Made by a program: the position numbers and the translations under genes. The notes beneath the pieces are model-generated. The model saw nothing but the letters and a program-made list of their open reading frames with translations. It searched no databases and was not told the origin of the DNA. DNA of 64,000 nt from contig CAVPSA010000028.1 of the NCBI GenBank assembly GCA_963707905.1, positions 184,710 to 248,709 on the forward strand. The letters are read 5' to 3'. Source of the stretch: DASXKD01 sp963707905 (GTDB taxonomy: Bacteria; Actinomycetota; Actinomycetes; Streptosporangiales; Streptosporangiaceae). Of the stretch, positions 47,858-56,303 are shown one piece after another. The stretch's first letter is position 1; each line of letters starts with the position of its first letter.

Positions 47858-49705
47858 TCAGACGGCCTGCCTGCAGTCCTTCGCAAGCGTCGGGTTGGGC
47901 AGAACCTTGCTGATGATGGTCCCGCCGTACCGCGCGGTGTCCGAGCTGCCGTACTGCGCATCCTTGCCGAAGCTGCGGACGGTGATGTGGCGGATCACGT
48001 TGCCGAAGTTCCACAGGCAGGTGCCGCGCCCGGCGACCCCCGTCAGCTTCTGCTTGCTGGTCAGCGACCAGAACGGGTAGAAGCCGGCCGACCCGATCGG
48101 CGGGGCCTTGCAGCGGGCGCCAGTGCTCAGGTCACACAGGTTCTCCGACCCCGCGACGTCCGTCTCGAACTGGATCTGCACGTAGGGACGCCCGTTCGTG
48201 AACGGCCCGAGGTACCGGAAGGTCTGCGGGAACCTCTGGGAACCGTTCGGCCAGTCCTTGCGGTAGCCGGTGCCGTCGAAGTCGAGGTCACCGTTCTGGA
48301 ACTGGTTCTGCTCGCAGGTGCTCACCCGCTCGAACTCCTTGGCGGGAGTACCGCTGATCATGACCGACCTGGTGCCCCGGGGCAGGCAGAGCCCGTCGGA
48401 GAACTCGCAGTCGGCCGTGGCCGATGTGCACGCGATCGGGCCGTGCGGGCCTTCGGTCTCGGAGTTCTTGCAGGTGCCCGTCTTGGGACTGCACGGGCCC
48501 TCACCGATCTTGTGCCTGCCTTCCATGCCGCCGCCACAGGTCTGGAAGACGTTCGGGTCGGTGTACGAACTGCCGTTGCTGTAACTGGCGGCGACCGTCT
48601 GCTTGTGCAGCAGCACGGAGCAAGCTTCGCCGTGGCCGATCTCCTGCTCCATCAGCACTCCACCTTCGAGTGCGGCCCACGGCACCTGGTTCTGCTTCTT
48701 GGCCGTGCTGTACTCGGCATGCCAGGTGAACGGGTTGCCGGAGCAGTCAGACATGTTTGTGTCGGCGAACCCGTTCTTGGCGCTCGCCTGGATGAACCCT
48801 GTCTGGCCGGTGGTGAGGTCGGTCACCTTGGTGGTGAAACCTCCCGGCGGGTCGCTGATCGACACCTTGAGCACGTCACCAGGGTCCATCTTGAGCGTTC
48901 TGGCGTTGCCGAGCAGGGTTCTGGTGCTCGGGTCCTGCGGCGCGGGCGAGCCCGGCGGAATGCCGTTGGTCTGCAGGTAGGAGAAGTTGACCGGCTCCTC
49001 GCAGGTGGTGTTGCAGGACCCGAAGTTGAAGGTGCACTCCGCGCTGTCGATGGTCAGCGCCGCGCACCACTGCGACCTGCTGCAGCTCACGTTGTCGATG
49101 AACGGGGTAAACCCCGGCGGGTAGAACTGCAGTTCCATGAATGCCGAGCCGGCGGCGTTCGGGTCGGTCAGCGCCCCGGAGTTGCTGTCGCTGTCCGGCG
49201 TGCACGGGTTCTGCGGGTAGGAATGCGGGTCGCACATGGGCAGGCCGAACCAGGGCGCGAGGCTCAGTTCGGCATAGTCGGTCACGCGGCCGTTCGGGGT
49301 CGGCGCCCGGCGTGGGTCGCGCGGCAGGCGCAGCGCGTAGTCCATGGTGTTGCCCGAGCCAGGCAGCGAGGAAATGAACTTCACGCTCGGCTCGTCGTGG
49401 CCCACGTAGTGGCCGTTGTCGTAGAAGCGCCCCCGGCGCCCGCCGTAGCTCGCGCCATGGAAGTCCGTACAGCGCATCCGCATGGCCGTGGACGCCGGCT
49501 TGTATTCCGGGCTCCAGCCGTTGCAGTCCAGGAGGTTGACCTTGGCCGGGGCGATCGTGCCCGCCATGCGGTGCCCCCCGCCCGCTCCCGTCAGGGCCGC
49601 CGAAGCCGCGCCTGTCATCCCCAGGCCGGCGGCCGCCGCCAGGGCCGTCGCCGGGATGGCCAGCTGCCACGCCCATCCACGGGCTCTCGTCAAGCGATTT
49701 CGCAC
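47858..49705 (-). CDS. Large secreted Cys-rich protein of unknown function
   Basis: A 615-residue protein with a clear signal peptide (ALAAAAGLGMTGAASA, cleavage near residue 35). It has about 24 Cys, often in C-x(3-8)-C spacing (CSRSQWCAALTIDSAECTFN, CNTTCEEPVNF), and many Asn/Ser/Pro/Trp residues. Similar secreted hypothetical proteins with GRFYDNGHYVGHDEP-like and LSLAPWFGLPMCDPHSYPQN-like stretches occur in filamentous actinobacteria, but I know no assigned function. GTG 49705 is chosen for GGGAG upstream and for the signal-peptide position. The leader region is unusual (49706-50044). Confidence 0.8.
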   Translation of the reverse strand: MRNRLTRARGWAWQLAIPATALAAAAGLGMTGAASAALTGAGGGHRMAGTIAPAKVNLLDCNGWSPEYKPASTAMRMRCTDFHGASYGGRRGRFYDNGHYVGHDEPSVKFISSLPGSGNTMDYALRLPRDPRRAPTPNGRVTDYAELSLAPWFGLPMCDPHSYPQNPCTPDSDSNSGALTDPNAAGSAFMELQFYPPGFTPFIDNVSCSRSQWCAALTIDSAECTFNFGSCNTTCEEPVNFSYLQTNGIPPGSPAPQDPSTRTLLGNARTLKMDPGDVLKVSISDPPGGFTTKVTDLTTGQTGFIQASAKNGFADTNMSDCSGNPFTWHAEYSTAKKQNQVPWAALEGGVLMEQEIGHGEACSVLLHKQTVAASYSNGSSYTDPNVFQTCGGGMEGRHKIGEGPCSPKTGTCKNSETEGPHGPIACTSATADCEFSDGLCLPRGTRSVMISGTPAKEFERVSTCEQNQFQNGDLDFDGTGYRKDWPNGSQRFPQTFRYLGPFTNGRPYVQIQFETDVAGSENLCDLSTGARCKAPPIGSAGFYPFWSLTSKQKLTGVAGRGTCLWNFGNVIRHITVRSFGKDAQYGSSDTARYGGTIISKVLPNPTLAKDCRQAV

Positions 49706-50044
49706 GTCGTCTCCCCCCGAATAAGGCCGACTGCGGAAATTGCCCCTGCCCACGGCAAGGGCAGGCATCTCGCAATTATGCGAAATGCTCCCGCCGGGAA
49801 TCTAGCAACGCGGCAATCAAACGGTCAAGACTCCCGAAGTACGCCATCCCGGATGCACAACCGGATAGGGTAAAGCCGGTTATTTCCGGATTTGAACTGC
49901 GGAAACGTGTTATCTGTGCCGAAGCGCGAGGCAGCCGACCGGGAATCAACGGCCGGCCAGAAAAGGTAATCAACTCCGGCGGCGATAATTCAGGGGCCCG
50001 TCCGATTTACCGGTGCCGCTTTCGCATCTGCTTCCGCCAGCCCG
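49706..50044 (-). promoter_or_regulatory. AT-richer 339-base gap with two hairpins upstream of the secreted protein
   Basis: No gene is supported here. CCTGCCC (49745-49751) and GGGCAGG (49759-49765) form a 7-bp stem. Beside it GCATCTCGCA and TGCGAAATGC (49764-49787) form a 10-position inverted repeat with one mismatch. Both would lie in the 5' leader of the secreted protein. The stretch 49800-49990 is noticeably less GC-rich than its surroundings. A promoter and regulatory leader are likely. Confidence 0.4.
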
Positions 50045-50833
50045 TCACGGCGCGGCGAAACGGCGGGCACTCGGGTAGCCCTGGCCCCCGTCCACCACGA
50101 TGTTGGCCCCGGTGATCCAGGACGCCCGCCGGGACAGCAGGAAGGCGACCACGTCCGCCACCTCCTCAAGGCGGCCGAGCCGCCCGAACGGGAACTGGCT
50201 GCCGAGGAAAGCAGCGAAGGCTTGCGGACTCTGCGCGCGGAACTGGTCCCAGCTGCCACCGGGGAACATGATCGAGCCGGGGCTGACCGCGTTCACCCGG
50301 ATGCCGGCGCCCGCCAGTTCGGCAGCGGCCGTGGCGGCCAGATGAATCTCGGCGGCCTTGGCGACCGCGTAGGTGGTCCTCGGGGCGGGGCGCATGCCGG
50401 TGATCGAGGAGATGATCACGCACGAGGCCGCCTGCGACTCCTTCAGGTACGGCAGGCCGGACCGGATCAACTCGGCCGCGTGCCCGGCGTTCAGCGAAAA
50501 GGTCGCGGCGAAATCGCCCGGTGCGGAGTCGGCGAGATTCCCCCCGACCGTGCCGCCGGCGTTCGCCACCAGGTGATCAAGGCCGCCCAGCTCGCCGGCG
50601 ATCTGCCGGACGGCCGCGCCGAGCGCGGCCGTATCGGTGACATCGGCGACGGCGGTCGCCACCGGCACGCCGTGGCCGCCCAGCCGCCCGGCCGCCGTGG
50701 CCAGGCCCTCGGTGCCGCGGGCGACGATCCCCACGGCAGCGCCCTCGGCGGCCAGCGCATCGGCAACGGCAAGGCCGATGCCCCGGCTGCCGCCGGTGAC
50801 AAGGGCGCGGGAACCACGCAGGCCAAGATCCAT
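50045..50833 (-). CDS. Short-chain dehydrogenase/reductase
   Basis: A 262-residue classical SDR: cofactor loop VTGGSRGIGLAVADALA, VANAGG motif, catalytic Ser in CVIISSITGMRP and Tyr-x-x-x-Lys in TTYAVAKAAEIHLA. The C-terminal LLSRRASWITGANIVVDGG is typical. ATG 50833 begins the Rossmann strand (LGLRGSRALVTGG); GTG or ATG at 50866 would add 11 residues. The substrate is unknown. Confidence 0.9.
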   Translation of the reverse strand: MDLGLRGSRALVTGGSRGIGLAVADALAAEGAAVGIVARGTEGLATAAGRLGGHGVPVATAVADVTDTAALGAAVRQIAGELGGLDHLVANAGGTVGGNLADSAPGDFAATFSLNAGHAAELIRSGLPYLKESQAASCVIISSITGMRPAPRTTYAVAKAAEIHLAATAAAELAGAGIRVNAVSPGSIMFPGGSWDQFRAQSPQAFAAFLGSQFPFGRLGRLEEVADVVAFLLSRRASWITGANIVVDGGQGYPSARRFAAP

Positions 50834-50903
50834 GATCTCGAGGCTAGGGCATGTCCCACCGGCCATCCAGCCGGCCGCGCGCCGGGCCGGCCGCCGGACG
50901 GGT

Positions 50904-51341
50904 TCAGCCGGCTACCACCTCCAGCGAGATGCTGGTCGCGGCCAGGGCCTTGCTGACCGGGCACGAGCTTTTGGCCTGCTCAGCGACCTCGGCAAAGCGT
51001 TCCGCGGTCACGCCCTCGGCGGAGCCCCGCACCGTCAGTTTGATGCCGGTGATCCGGAACCCGCCCGCCGGGTCCGGGCCGAGGCTGACCTGCGCACCGA
51101 CAACGAGGGACTGCCCGCTGCCACCGGCCTCGCCTAGCAGGGCCGAGAACTGCATCGCGAAGCAGGCGCTGTGCGCGGCGGCGATGAGCTCTTCCGGGCT
51201 GGTCACTCCGCCCGCCTCGTCGGCTGCCCGCCGGGGGAAGCTGACCTCGTAGGTGGCGATACCGGAACTGACCAGTTCCACCGTGCCGGTCCCGTCCTGA
51301 AGGCCACCGGTCCATGTCGTGCGAGCGCTGCGAGTGGGCAT
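50904..51341 (-). CDS. OsmC family peroxiredoxin-like protein
   Basis: A 145-residue OsmC-type protein: ARTTWTGGLQDGTGTVEL, TSPEELIAAAHSACFAMQFS with the first active-site Cys and AEQAKSSCPVSKALAATSIS with the second. These enzymes reduce organic hydroperoxides. ATG 51341 has AAGGAG about 6 bases upstream. Neighbours give no operon evidence beyond the same strand as the SDR gene. Confidence 0.9.
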   Translation of the reverse strand: MPTRSARTTWTGGLQDGTGTVELVSSGIATYEVSFPRRAADEAGGVTSPEELIAAAHSACFAMQFSALLGEAGGSGQSLVVGAQVSLGPDPAGGFRITGIKLTVRGSAEGVTAERFAEVAEQAKSSCPVSKALAATSISLEVVAG

Positions 51342-51533
51342 CGATTCTCCTTGTTCTCGGGAGGTTTGCGGCGCCGCCACGGGGCGGGCTGCCAGGCCGC
51401 AGGACACAGCTTGCCACCGCGCGGGAGGCGGCGGGCCCGCGGGTGCCGGCCGGGGAAACTATGCGGTGGCGCCGCGATCGATCGCCAGCGCGGCACCGGT
51501 GATCACCACGACCTTCGACGCTCAGGCGCCCGG

Positions 51534-52253
51534 TCACTGGCCGAAGCTCGCATTGCTTCCGGACACGCGGATCACCACACCCTGCGCGCTCACCGTGACG
51601 GACTGCACGGTGAGCCCCAGCGGGAGCGCAGGTATCTGCACGATCAGATTGCGGATCGGATCGAGCAGCGCGGCAGGCACCCCGCTGGCCGAGACAAGGC
51701 GCAGGGCGATCTCGTGCGGGCTCGCCAGCTTCACCCGGGCGATGGCCGTCGCGGCCAGTATCGCGAGGTCGGCGGACAGCTTCACCATGTGCGGCCCGGC
51801 GCTGCTGATCTTCAGGCCGGGCACGGCCGCGAGCGCCGGCAGCTTGGCCAGGCTGGCGAAGGTGATCAGGCCGGTGCCGGTGACCTGCGCAATGGTGCCG
51901 GACTGGTAGCCGGAGTCGAGCGTGATGTCCGTGGCGTTAACGTCGATGCTCGCCGTGACCGGGCCGACAGGGAACTTCGGCGAGGTGACCTTGACACCGT
52001 CGAGATGCCGGCTGATGAGCTGGGTCAGGAACGGGAATCCCTCGACCGACACGTCGGGCTTGACCGGGAAGCCCTGCGCTTGCAGCTTGGTCGCGATCCG
52101 GCCCGCCGTATAGGCTGCCGCGGCCCGGTCCAGGCCGAAGAGCAGGCCGATAAGCACCAGCAAGACGATGACCAAGATCAATATCCTCCGGCCGGCCCGC
52201 CGCGCCCGCGGCGGCGGCATCATCGGGGGTGGCACCGTGTACGGCGCCGTCAC
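51534..52253 (-). CDS. DUF2993/LmeA-like phospholipid-binding protein
   Basis: A 239-residue protein with a short cytoplasmic Pro/Arg stretch, one membrane helix (RRILILVIVLLVLIGLLFGL, about 20-40) and an extracytoplasmic DUF2993 domain (KLQAQGFPVKPDVSVEGFPF, then LISRHLDGVKVTSPKF). The mycobacterial member LmeA binds phospholipid and affects envelope mannan. GTG 52253 overlaps the kinase stop by GTGA, so the two are co-translated and may share an envelope role. Confidence 0.85.
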   Translation of the reverse strand: MTAPYTVPPPMMPPPRARRAGRRILILVIVLLVLIGLLFGLDRAAAAYTAGRIATKLQAQGFPVKPDVSVEGFPFLTQLISRHLDGVKVTSPKFPVGPVTASIDVNATDITLDSGYQSGTIAQVTGTGLITFASLAKLPALAAVPGLKISSAGPHMVKLSADLAILAATAIARVKLASPHEIALRLVSASGVPAALLDPIRNLIVQIPALPLGLTVQSVTVSAQGVVIRVSGSNASFGQ

Positions 52254-54562
52254 GGCAGCCGGCCAATCTTCATGGCCTGCAGCTGCCCGGAGCCGGTATC
52301 GACCACAAGCAGCGTGCCACCCCCCGGCTCCAGCGCGAACTGCCTGGGCGTGCTGCCCGTGCGCAGGAACCCGGTGAGGGCCGGCTGCCTGTGCAGGGCC
52401 CGCTGCACGTCTATGACCGCGAGGCCGGCGCCGCTGCCGGGAGCGTTGTCCCTGTTGGAGTCCGCCACGATGAGGTGCGCACCGCGGTTCACGAGCACCA
52501 GGCCCAGCGGCCGCTGGCCGACGGCGACCCGGGCGAGCAGGGCGTGTGCCGGATCGCTGAGCAGCTTGGCCGCGGAGAAGGCGACGACGGCGTTCCCGCC
52601 GCCGACGCTCACCCATACCGTCCGCCCGTCGCCCGAGACCGCCACCCGGTCCGGCCCGCACCCGGCGCTGATCTTCTTCAGGACGGACGCCGCCGGACTG
52701 GCCTCCGCCTTGCGCAGGCCGATGACGCTCAGCGAGCCGTGACCCGAAGCCGCGGTGGGGGTGGCCAGGCCACTGGCGACATAGAGGTACTGGCCGTTGG
52801 GTGAGACGGCGAGGCCGATCGGGTTGGCACCCACCGGGATCCGCCCGACGAAGTCGGCCGGGCCGAAGCCGGACGTCAGTGCCTTTCCCAGGTTGAACAC
52901 GGCGACCGCCTTGCTGTACTGGAGGGTCACGAAGGCGAACCGGTCGTCGGGGGAAACCGCCACCTGGACCGCATGCTTGCCGGGGCTGGTGAGCGTGCCC
53001 ACCGGGGTGGACAGTCCGTGTTCCAGGTCGCTGACCCGGAAAACGGTCAGCCCACTGTGCCCGGTGACGAGCAGGTACTTCTGGTTGTGCGTGAGTGCCT
53101 CGCCGAAGGCCGAACTGAGCAGGATGACCCGGAGCCCGGACGGCTCTGGACCGGTGGTCCTGAGCACGTCGAGCCCCGTGGTCAGCGATACGAAGGCGTA
53201 GCCGTTGGCCGTCACCACCGCGTCGAACGGCTTCCCGCCGGTTTTGACCAGGTGGCTGGGCACGTCCGGCAGGAGGCTGGCGGCGGCGGCCCTGGTCGTG
53301 CAGCCGGGCACCGCGAGCGGCGCCACAGTGCCGGTTCCCGCGGTCCCTGAGCCACCGAACAAGAGGTATCCCCCGCCGATGACGGCAAGCAGCACGACGC
53401 AGGCCACCAGGGCGGCCATGCGGGATCGCCGGCGCGGCACCTTGCCCGGCGGCAGCCGGTATCCGGGCGGCTCCGGGTCCGGCCGAGGGCGATCAGGTGG
53501 TGCGGCACCCGCGGCCGGAACGCCGGGAGTGGCCGGGACGCCGGGCGCGACCGGGATGCCGGGAGTGGCCGGGACGCCGGGGGCGGCCGGTGTGATGGCC
53601 GGGGCAGGGACGCCGTCGGTCACGGGCGGAGGCACCGGCTCGGGTAGCCGCGCCGGAGCGGTGCCCGGCGGCAGGGACGGGACCGGCTCTCCGCCGAGCC
53701 CGCTGGCGCGCCGCAGCGCCGCCGCGAACTCCAGGCAGGTCTGGTAACGATCGCCGGGCGCCTTGGCCAGTGCCTTAGCCAGCACTGCGTCGGCCGCCGC
53801 GGGCAGATCCGGGCGGCGACTGGTCAGCGCGGGCGGTGTGACGGAGACCTGCGCCCACATGATCGCCAGCGTTTCGTCCTGCTTGAACGGTGGCGCGCCG
53901 GTGAGCATCTCGAACGCGGAGCAGGCGAGCGCGTATTGATCGGACCGGCCGTCCACCGGGCGCCCCTCGATCTGCTCCGGTGAGACGTAGTCCATCGTGC
54001 CGAGAAACTCACCGTAGGAGGTGAGCTGACTGGTGGATCGCCCGTGCTTGCTCAGCCCGAAGTCGGACAGGTAGACGTGGTCGGGGTGGTCGTCCCCGGC
54101 GGCGGCGCCGCGCAGCATGTTCGCGGGCTTGACGTCCCGGTGTACCAGGCCCTGCTCGTGCGCCGCATCCAGGGCCGCCGCAACCTGGGTGACGATGTGG
54201 CACACGCGGGCCACGGGCAGCGCGCCCTGCTGCTCGATCAGCGACAGCACATCGCGCCCGGGCACCAGGCGCATCGCGATGAACAGGACGCCGCCGGCCT
54301 CCCCGGCCTCGAAGATCGGCACGATGTTCGGGTGGTCGACCGCGGCCGCGACCCGGGACTCCCTGATGAACCGGCGGCGGAACGCCTCGTCGCGGGCCAG
54401 CGGGGCGGCCAGGACCTTCAGCGCGACGCTGCGGCCGAGGCGCTCGTCGAAGGCGCGGTAGACGACGGCCATGCCCCCTCGGGCGATGATCTCGTCGAGA
54501 CGGTACCCGGCCAGGTGGTCTCCGATGGCGAGTTCGCCGGGGACCGGCGTCCCGTCGCTCAC
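52250..54562 (-). CDS. Ser/Thr protein kinase with extracytoplasmic beta-propeller
   Basis: A 770-residue protein. The kinase domain (about 20-275) has a Gly-rich loop IARGGMAVVYRAFDE, Lys in SVALKVLAAPL, catalytic HRDVKPANMLRG and DFGLSKHG. A linker with repeated PGVPATPG-type units (about 310-370), a membrane helix (ALVACVVLLAVIGGGYLLFG) and an outer domain of about 330 residues follow. The outer domain has repeated propeller blades (DDRFAFVTLQYSKAVAVFNL, NGQYLYVASGLA) instead of PASTA repeats. Start GTG 54562 follows GGGGAGG. It is coupled to the DUF2993 gene. Confidence 0.92.
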   Translation of the reverse strand: MSDGTPVPGELAIGDHLAGYRLDEIIARGGMAVVYRAFDERLGRSVALKVLAAPLARDEAFRRRFIRESRVAAAVDHPNIVPIFEAGEAGGVLFIAMRLVPGRDVLSLIEQQGALPVARVCHIVTQVAAALDAAHEQGLVHRDVKPANMLRGAAAGDDHPDHVYLSDFGLSKHGRSTSQLTSYGEFLGTMDYVSPEQIEGRPVDGRSDQYALACSAFEMLTGAPPFKQDETLAIMWAQVSVTPPALTSRRPDLPAAADAVLAKALAKAPGDRYQTCLEFAAALRRASGLGGEPVPSLPPGTAPARLPEPVPPPVTDGVPAPAITPAAPGVPATPGIPVAPGVPATPGVPAAGAAPPDRPRPDPEPPGYRLPPGKVPRRRSRMAALVACVVLLAVIGGGYLLFGGSGTAGTGTVAPLAVPGCTTRAAAASLLPDVPSHLVKTGGKPFDAVVTANGYAFVSLTTGLDVLRTTGPEPSGLRVILLSSAFGEALTHNQKYLLVTGHSGLTVFRVSDLEHGLSTPVGTLTSPGKHAVQVAVSPDDRFAFVTLQYSKAVAVFNLGKALTSGFGPADFVGRIPVGANPIGLAVSPNGQYLYVASGLATPTAASGHGSLSVIGLRKAEASPAASVLKKISAGCGPDRVAVSGDGRTVWVSVGGGNAVVAFSAAKLLSDPAHALLARVAVGQRPLGLVLVNRGAHLIVADSNRDNAPGSGAGLAVIDVQRALHRQPALTGFLRTGSTPRQFALEPGGGTLLVVDTGSGQLQAMKIGRLP

Positions 54563-54842
54563 CGCACCTCCCCGCTCAGTCCCCCGGCGCTGGTGCTCAC
54601 GCTTGCCTGACAATGTACGCCACGCCGGCTGACCGCCCGGCCACGCCGAGCCGCTGGCGCCACCGTGGCGTCCGGTTGCCCGGCCGCCGTTCCGCCCGGG
54701 CCGCGAGCAGGGCCAACCAGGGACCGATGTCCGCGCAAACGGGACCAACGACCGCAGCGGTCGCAAACCGGCTCTGCCTACTATCGCTGCAGGTAGCTAC
54801 CCAGCCGACCCCCGGCGCGGGTGGCCTTGAGCAGGAGGCGTC
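54563..54842 (+). other. Divergent promoter gap between kinase and WS/DGAT genes
   Basis: 280 bases without a supported gene between two divergent operons. Promoters for both are expected here; I see no clear -35/-10 pair or strong inverted repeat. AGGAGG at 54833-54838 is the WS/DGAT ribosome binding site. Confidence 0.4.
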
Positions 54843-56303
54843 ATGCAGCGGCTAAATCCCCTGGATGCCCAGTTCGTGGACGCGGAGGACCAGGACAAGC
54901 ACGCCTCGTTCGCGATCGCGTCGACCGCGGTGTTCGAAGGCCCGGCGCCCTCCTACGGCGAGTTCCTCAACGCCATCGCCGCGCGCCTGCCGCTGGTGCC
55001 GATGTACCGGCGCAAGCTGCGCACCATGCCGTTCCGCCTGGGGCCGCCGGTGTGGGTGGACGATCCGGACTTCGATCTGCGCTATCACATCCGGCACACC
55101 GCCCTGCCTGCCCCCGGCGACGCCGATCAGCTCAGCAAGCTGATCGCGCGGGTGATGTCCCAGCGGCTGGACCGCGCCTACCCGCTATGGGAGTACTGGC
55201 TGGTCGATGGTCTCAGCGAGGGACGGTGGGCGCTGATCTCGAAGGTGCACCACGCCATGGTGGACGGGGTGTCCGGCACCGACCTGTACCGAGTGGTCTT
55301 CGACCTTTCCCCGGAGCCGTCGCCGCTGCTGCCGCCCCCCGACGATCAGCCCACTGCCGCGGAGCCCTCAGAGCTTTCCCTCCTCGCCGAGGGGGCGCGC
55401 GACCTGGCCGCCCGGTCCGCCGCCTGGGCGGTCGCACTGACCAACACGCTGCTCCGCCCCGACGAGGCCGCCGAGCAGGCCGCTGTGGTGGCACGGGCGG
55501 TGGCGAAGCTGGCCGACTCGGCCCAGCCAGCCACCCAGTCCTCGCTGTGCGGCCCCATCGGCCGGCAGCGGCGCTACACCTGGGCCCGGGCCTCGCTCAA
55601 GGATGTCAAGAAGATCAAGCGGGAGCTTGGCGGCACCGTCAACGATGTCGTGCTGGCCGCGATCAGCAGCGGCTTCCGGGCGCTCCTGCTGGCCCGGGGC
55701 GAGGAGCCGGGCCCGCATATGGTCCCGTCGCTGGTCCCCGTGTCGCTGCGCGCGGCGGGCGAGGAGAACATCTATGACAACCGGGTGTCGGTGCTGGTGG
55801 CCAATCTGCCCGTGCACCTGGCCGATCCGCGGCAGCGGCTCGAAGCGGTCCGGGCCGAACTGTCCGCGCTCAAGGCGAGCAACGAGGCCGCGGCCGGTGA
55901 GGCGCTGATCGCGCTCGGCCGGCTGACCCCCTACCCGCTGGCGTCCCTGGTGGTCCGGCTCGCCTACCTGCTGCCGCAGCGTGAGATCGTCACGGTGACC
56001 ACCAATGTGCCCGGCCCCAGGCAGCCGCTTTACGCCATGGGCCGCAAGCTCGTGGAGATCATCCCCTACGTGCCGATCGCCACCACGCTTCGCACCGGCG
56101 TCGCGATCTTCAGCTACTGCGACTCGCTGACGTTCGGGATCACCGGCGACTACGACTCGATGCCCGACCTCGAGGTGCTGGCACATGGCATCGAGGACGG
56201 CGTCACCGAACTGCTGAAGGCCGCACGGCACGGGCGCGGCAAGCCACGGGCCAGGAGAAGGAGCAGCGACGATGAGCTTCAACCTCGCGGTGATCCTGCG
56301 TGA
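54843..56303 (+). CDS. Wax ester synthase/diacylglycerol acyltransferase (WS/DGAT)
   Basis: A 486-residue acyltransferase with the active-site motif KVHHAMVDGVSG near residue 137 and C-terminal NLPVHLADPRQRLEAVRAEL and TTNVPGPRQPLYAMG segments typical of the actinobacterial Tgs family. It makes triacylglycerol or wax esters from acyl-CoA at the membrane or lipid droplet surface. AGGAGG lies 4 bases before ATG 54843. The gene overlaps the following acyl-CoA ligase by 32 bases, so the two form one operon. Confidence 0.92.
   Translation: MQRLNPLDAQFVDAEDQDKHASFAIASTAVFEGPAPSYGEFLNAIAARLPLVPMYRRKLRTMPFRLGPPVWVDDPDFDLRYHIRHTALPAPGDADQLSKLIARVMSQRLDRAYPLWEYWLVDGLSEGRWALISKVHHAMVDGVSGTDLYRVVFDLSPEPSPLLPPPDDQPTAAEPSELSLLAEGARDLAARSAAWAVALTNTLLRPDEAAEQAAVVARAVAKLADSAQPATQSSLCGPIGRQRRYTWARASLKDVKKIKRELGGTVNDVVLAAISSGFRALLLARGEEPGPHMVPSLVPVSLRAAGEENIYDNRVSVLVANLPVHLADPRQRLEAVRAELSALKASNEAAAGEALIALGRLTPYPLASLVVRLAYLLPQREIVTVTTNVPGPRQPLYAMGRKLVEIIPYVPIATTLRTGVAIFSYCDSLTFGITGDYDSMPDLEVLAHGIEDGVTELLKAARHGRGKPRARRRSSDDELQPRGDPA

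Noticed and set aside
47822..49873. A 683-codon open frame on the plus strand
   Set aside because: Antisense to the secreted Cys-rich protein, whose signal peptide and start site are convincing.
49776..49973. 65-codon frame in the low-GC gap
   Set aside because: No ribosome binding site, no recognisable motif and it covers probable regulatory hairpins.
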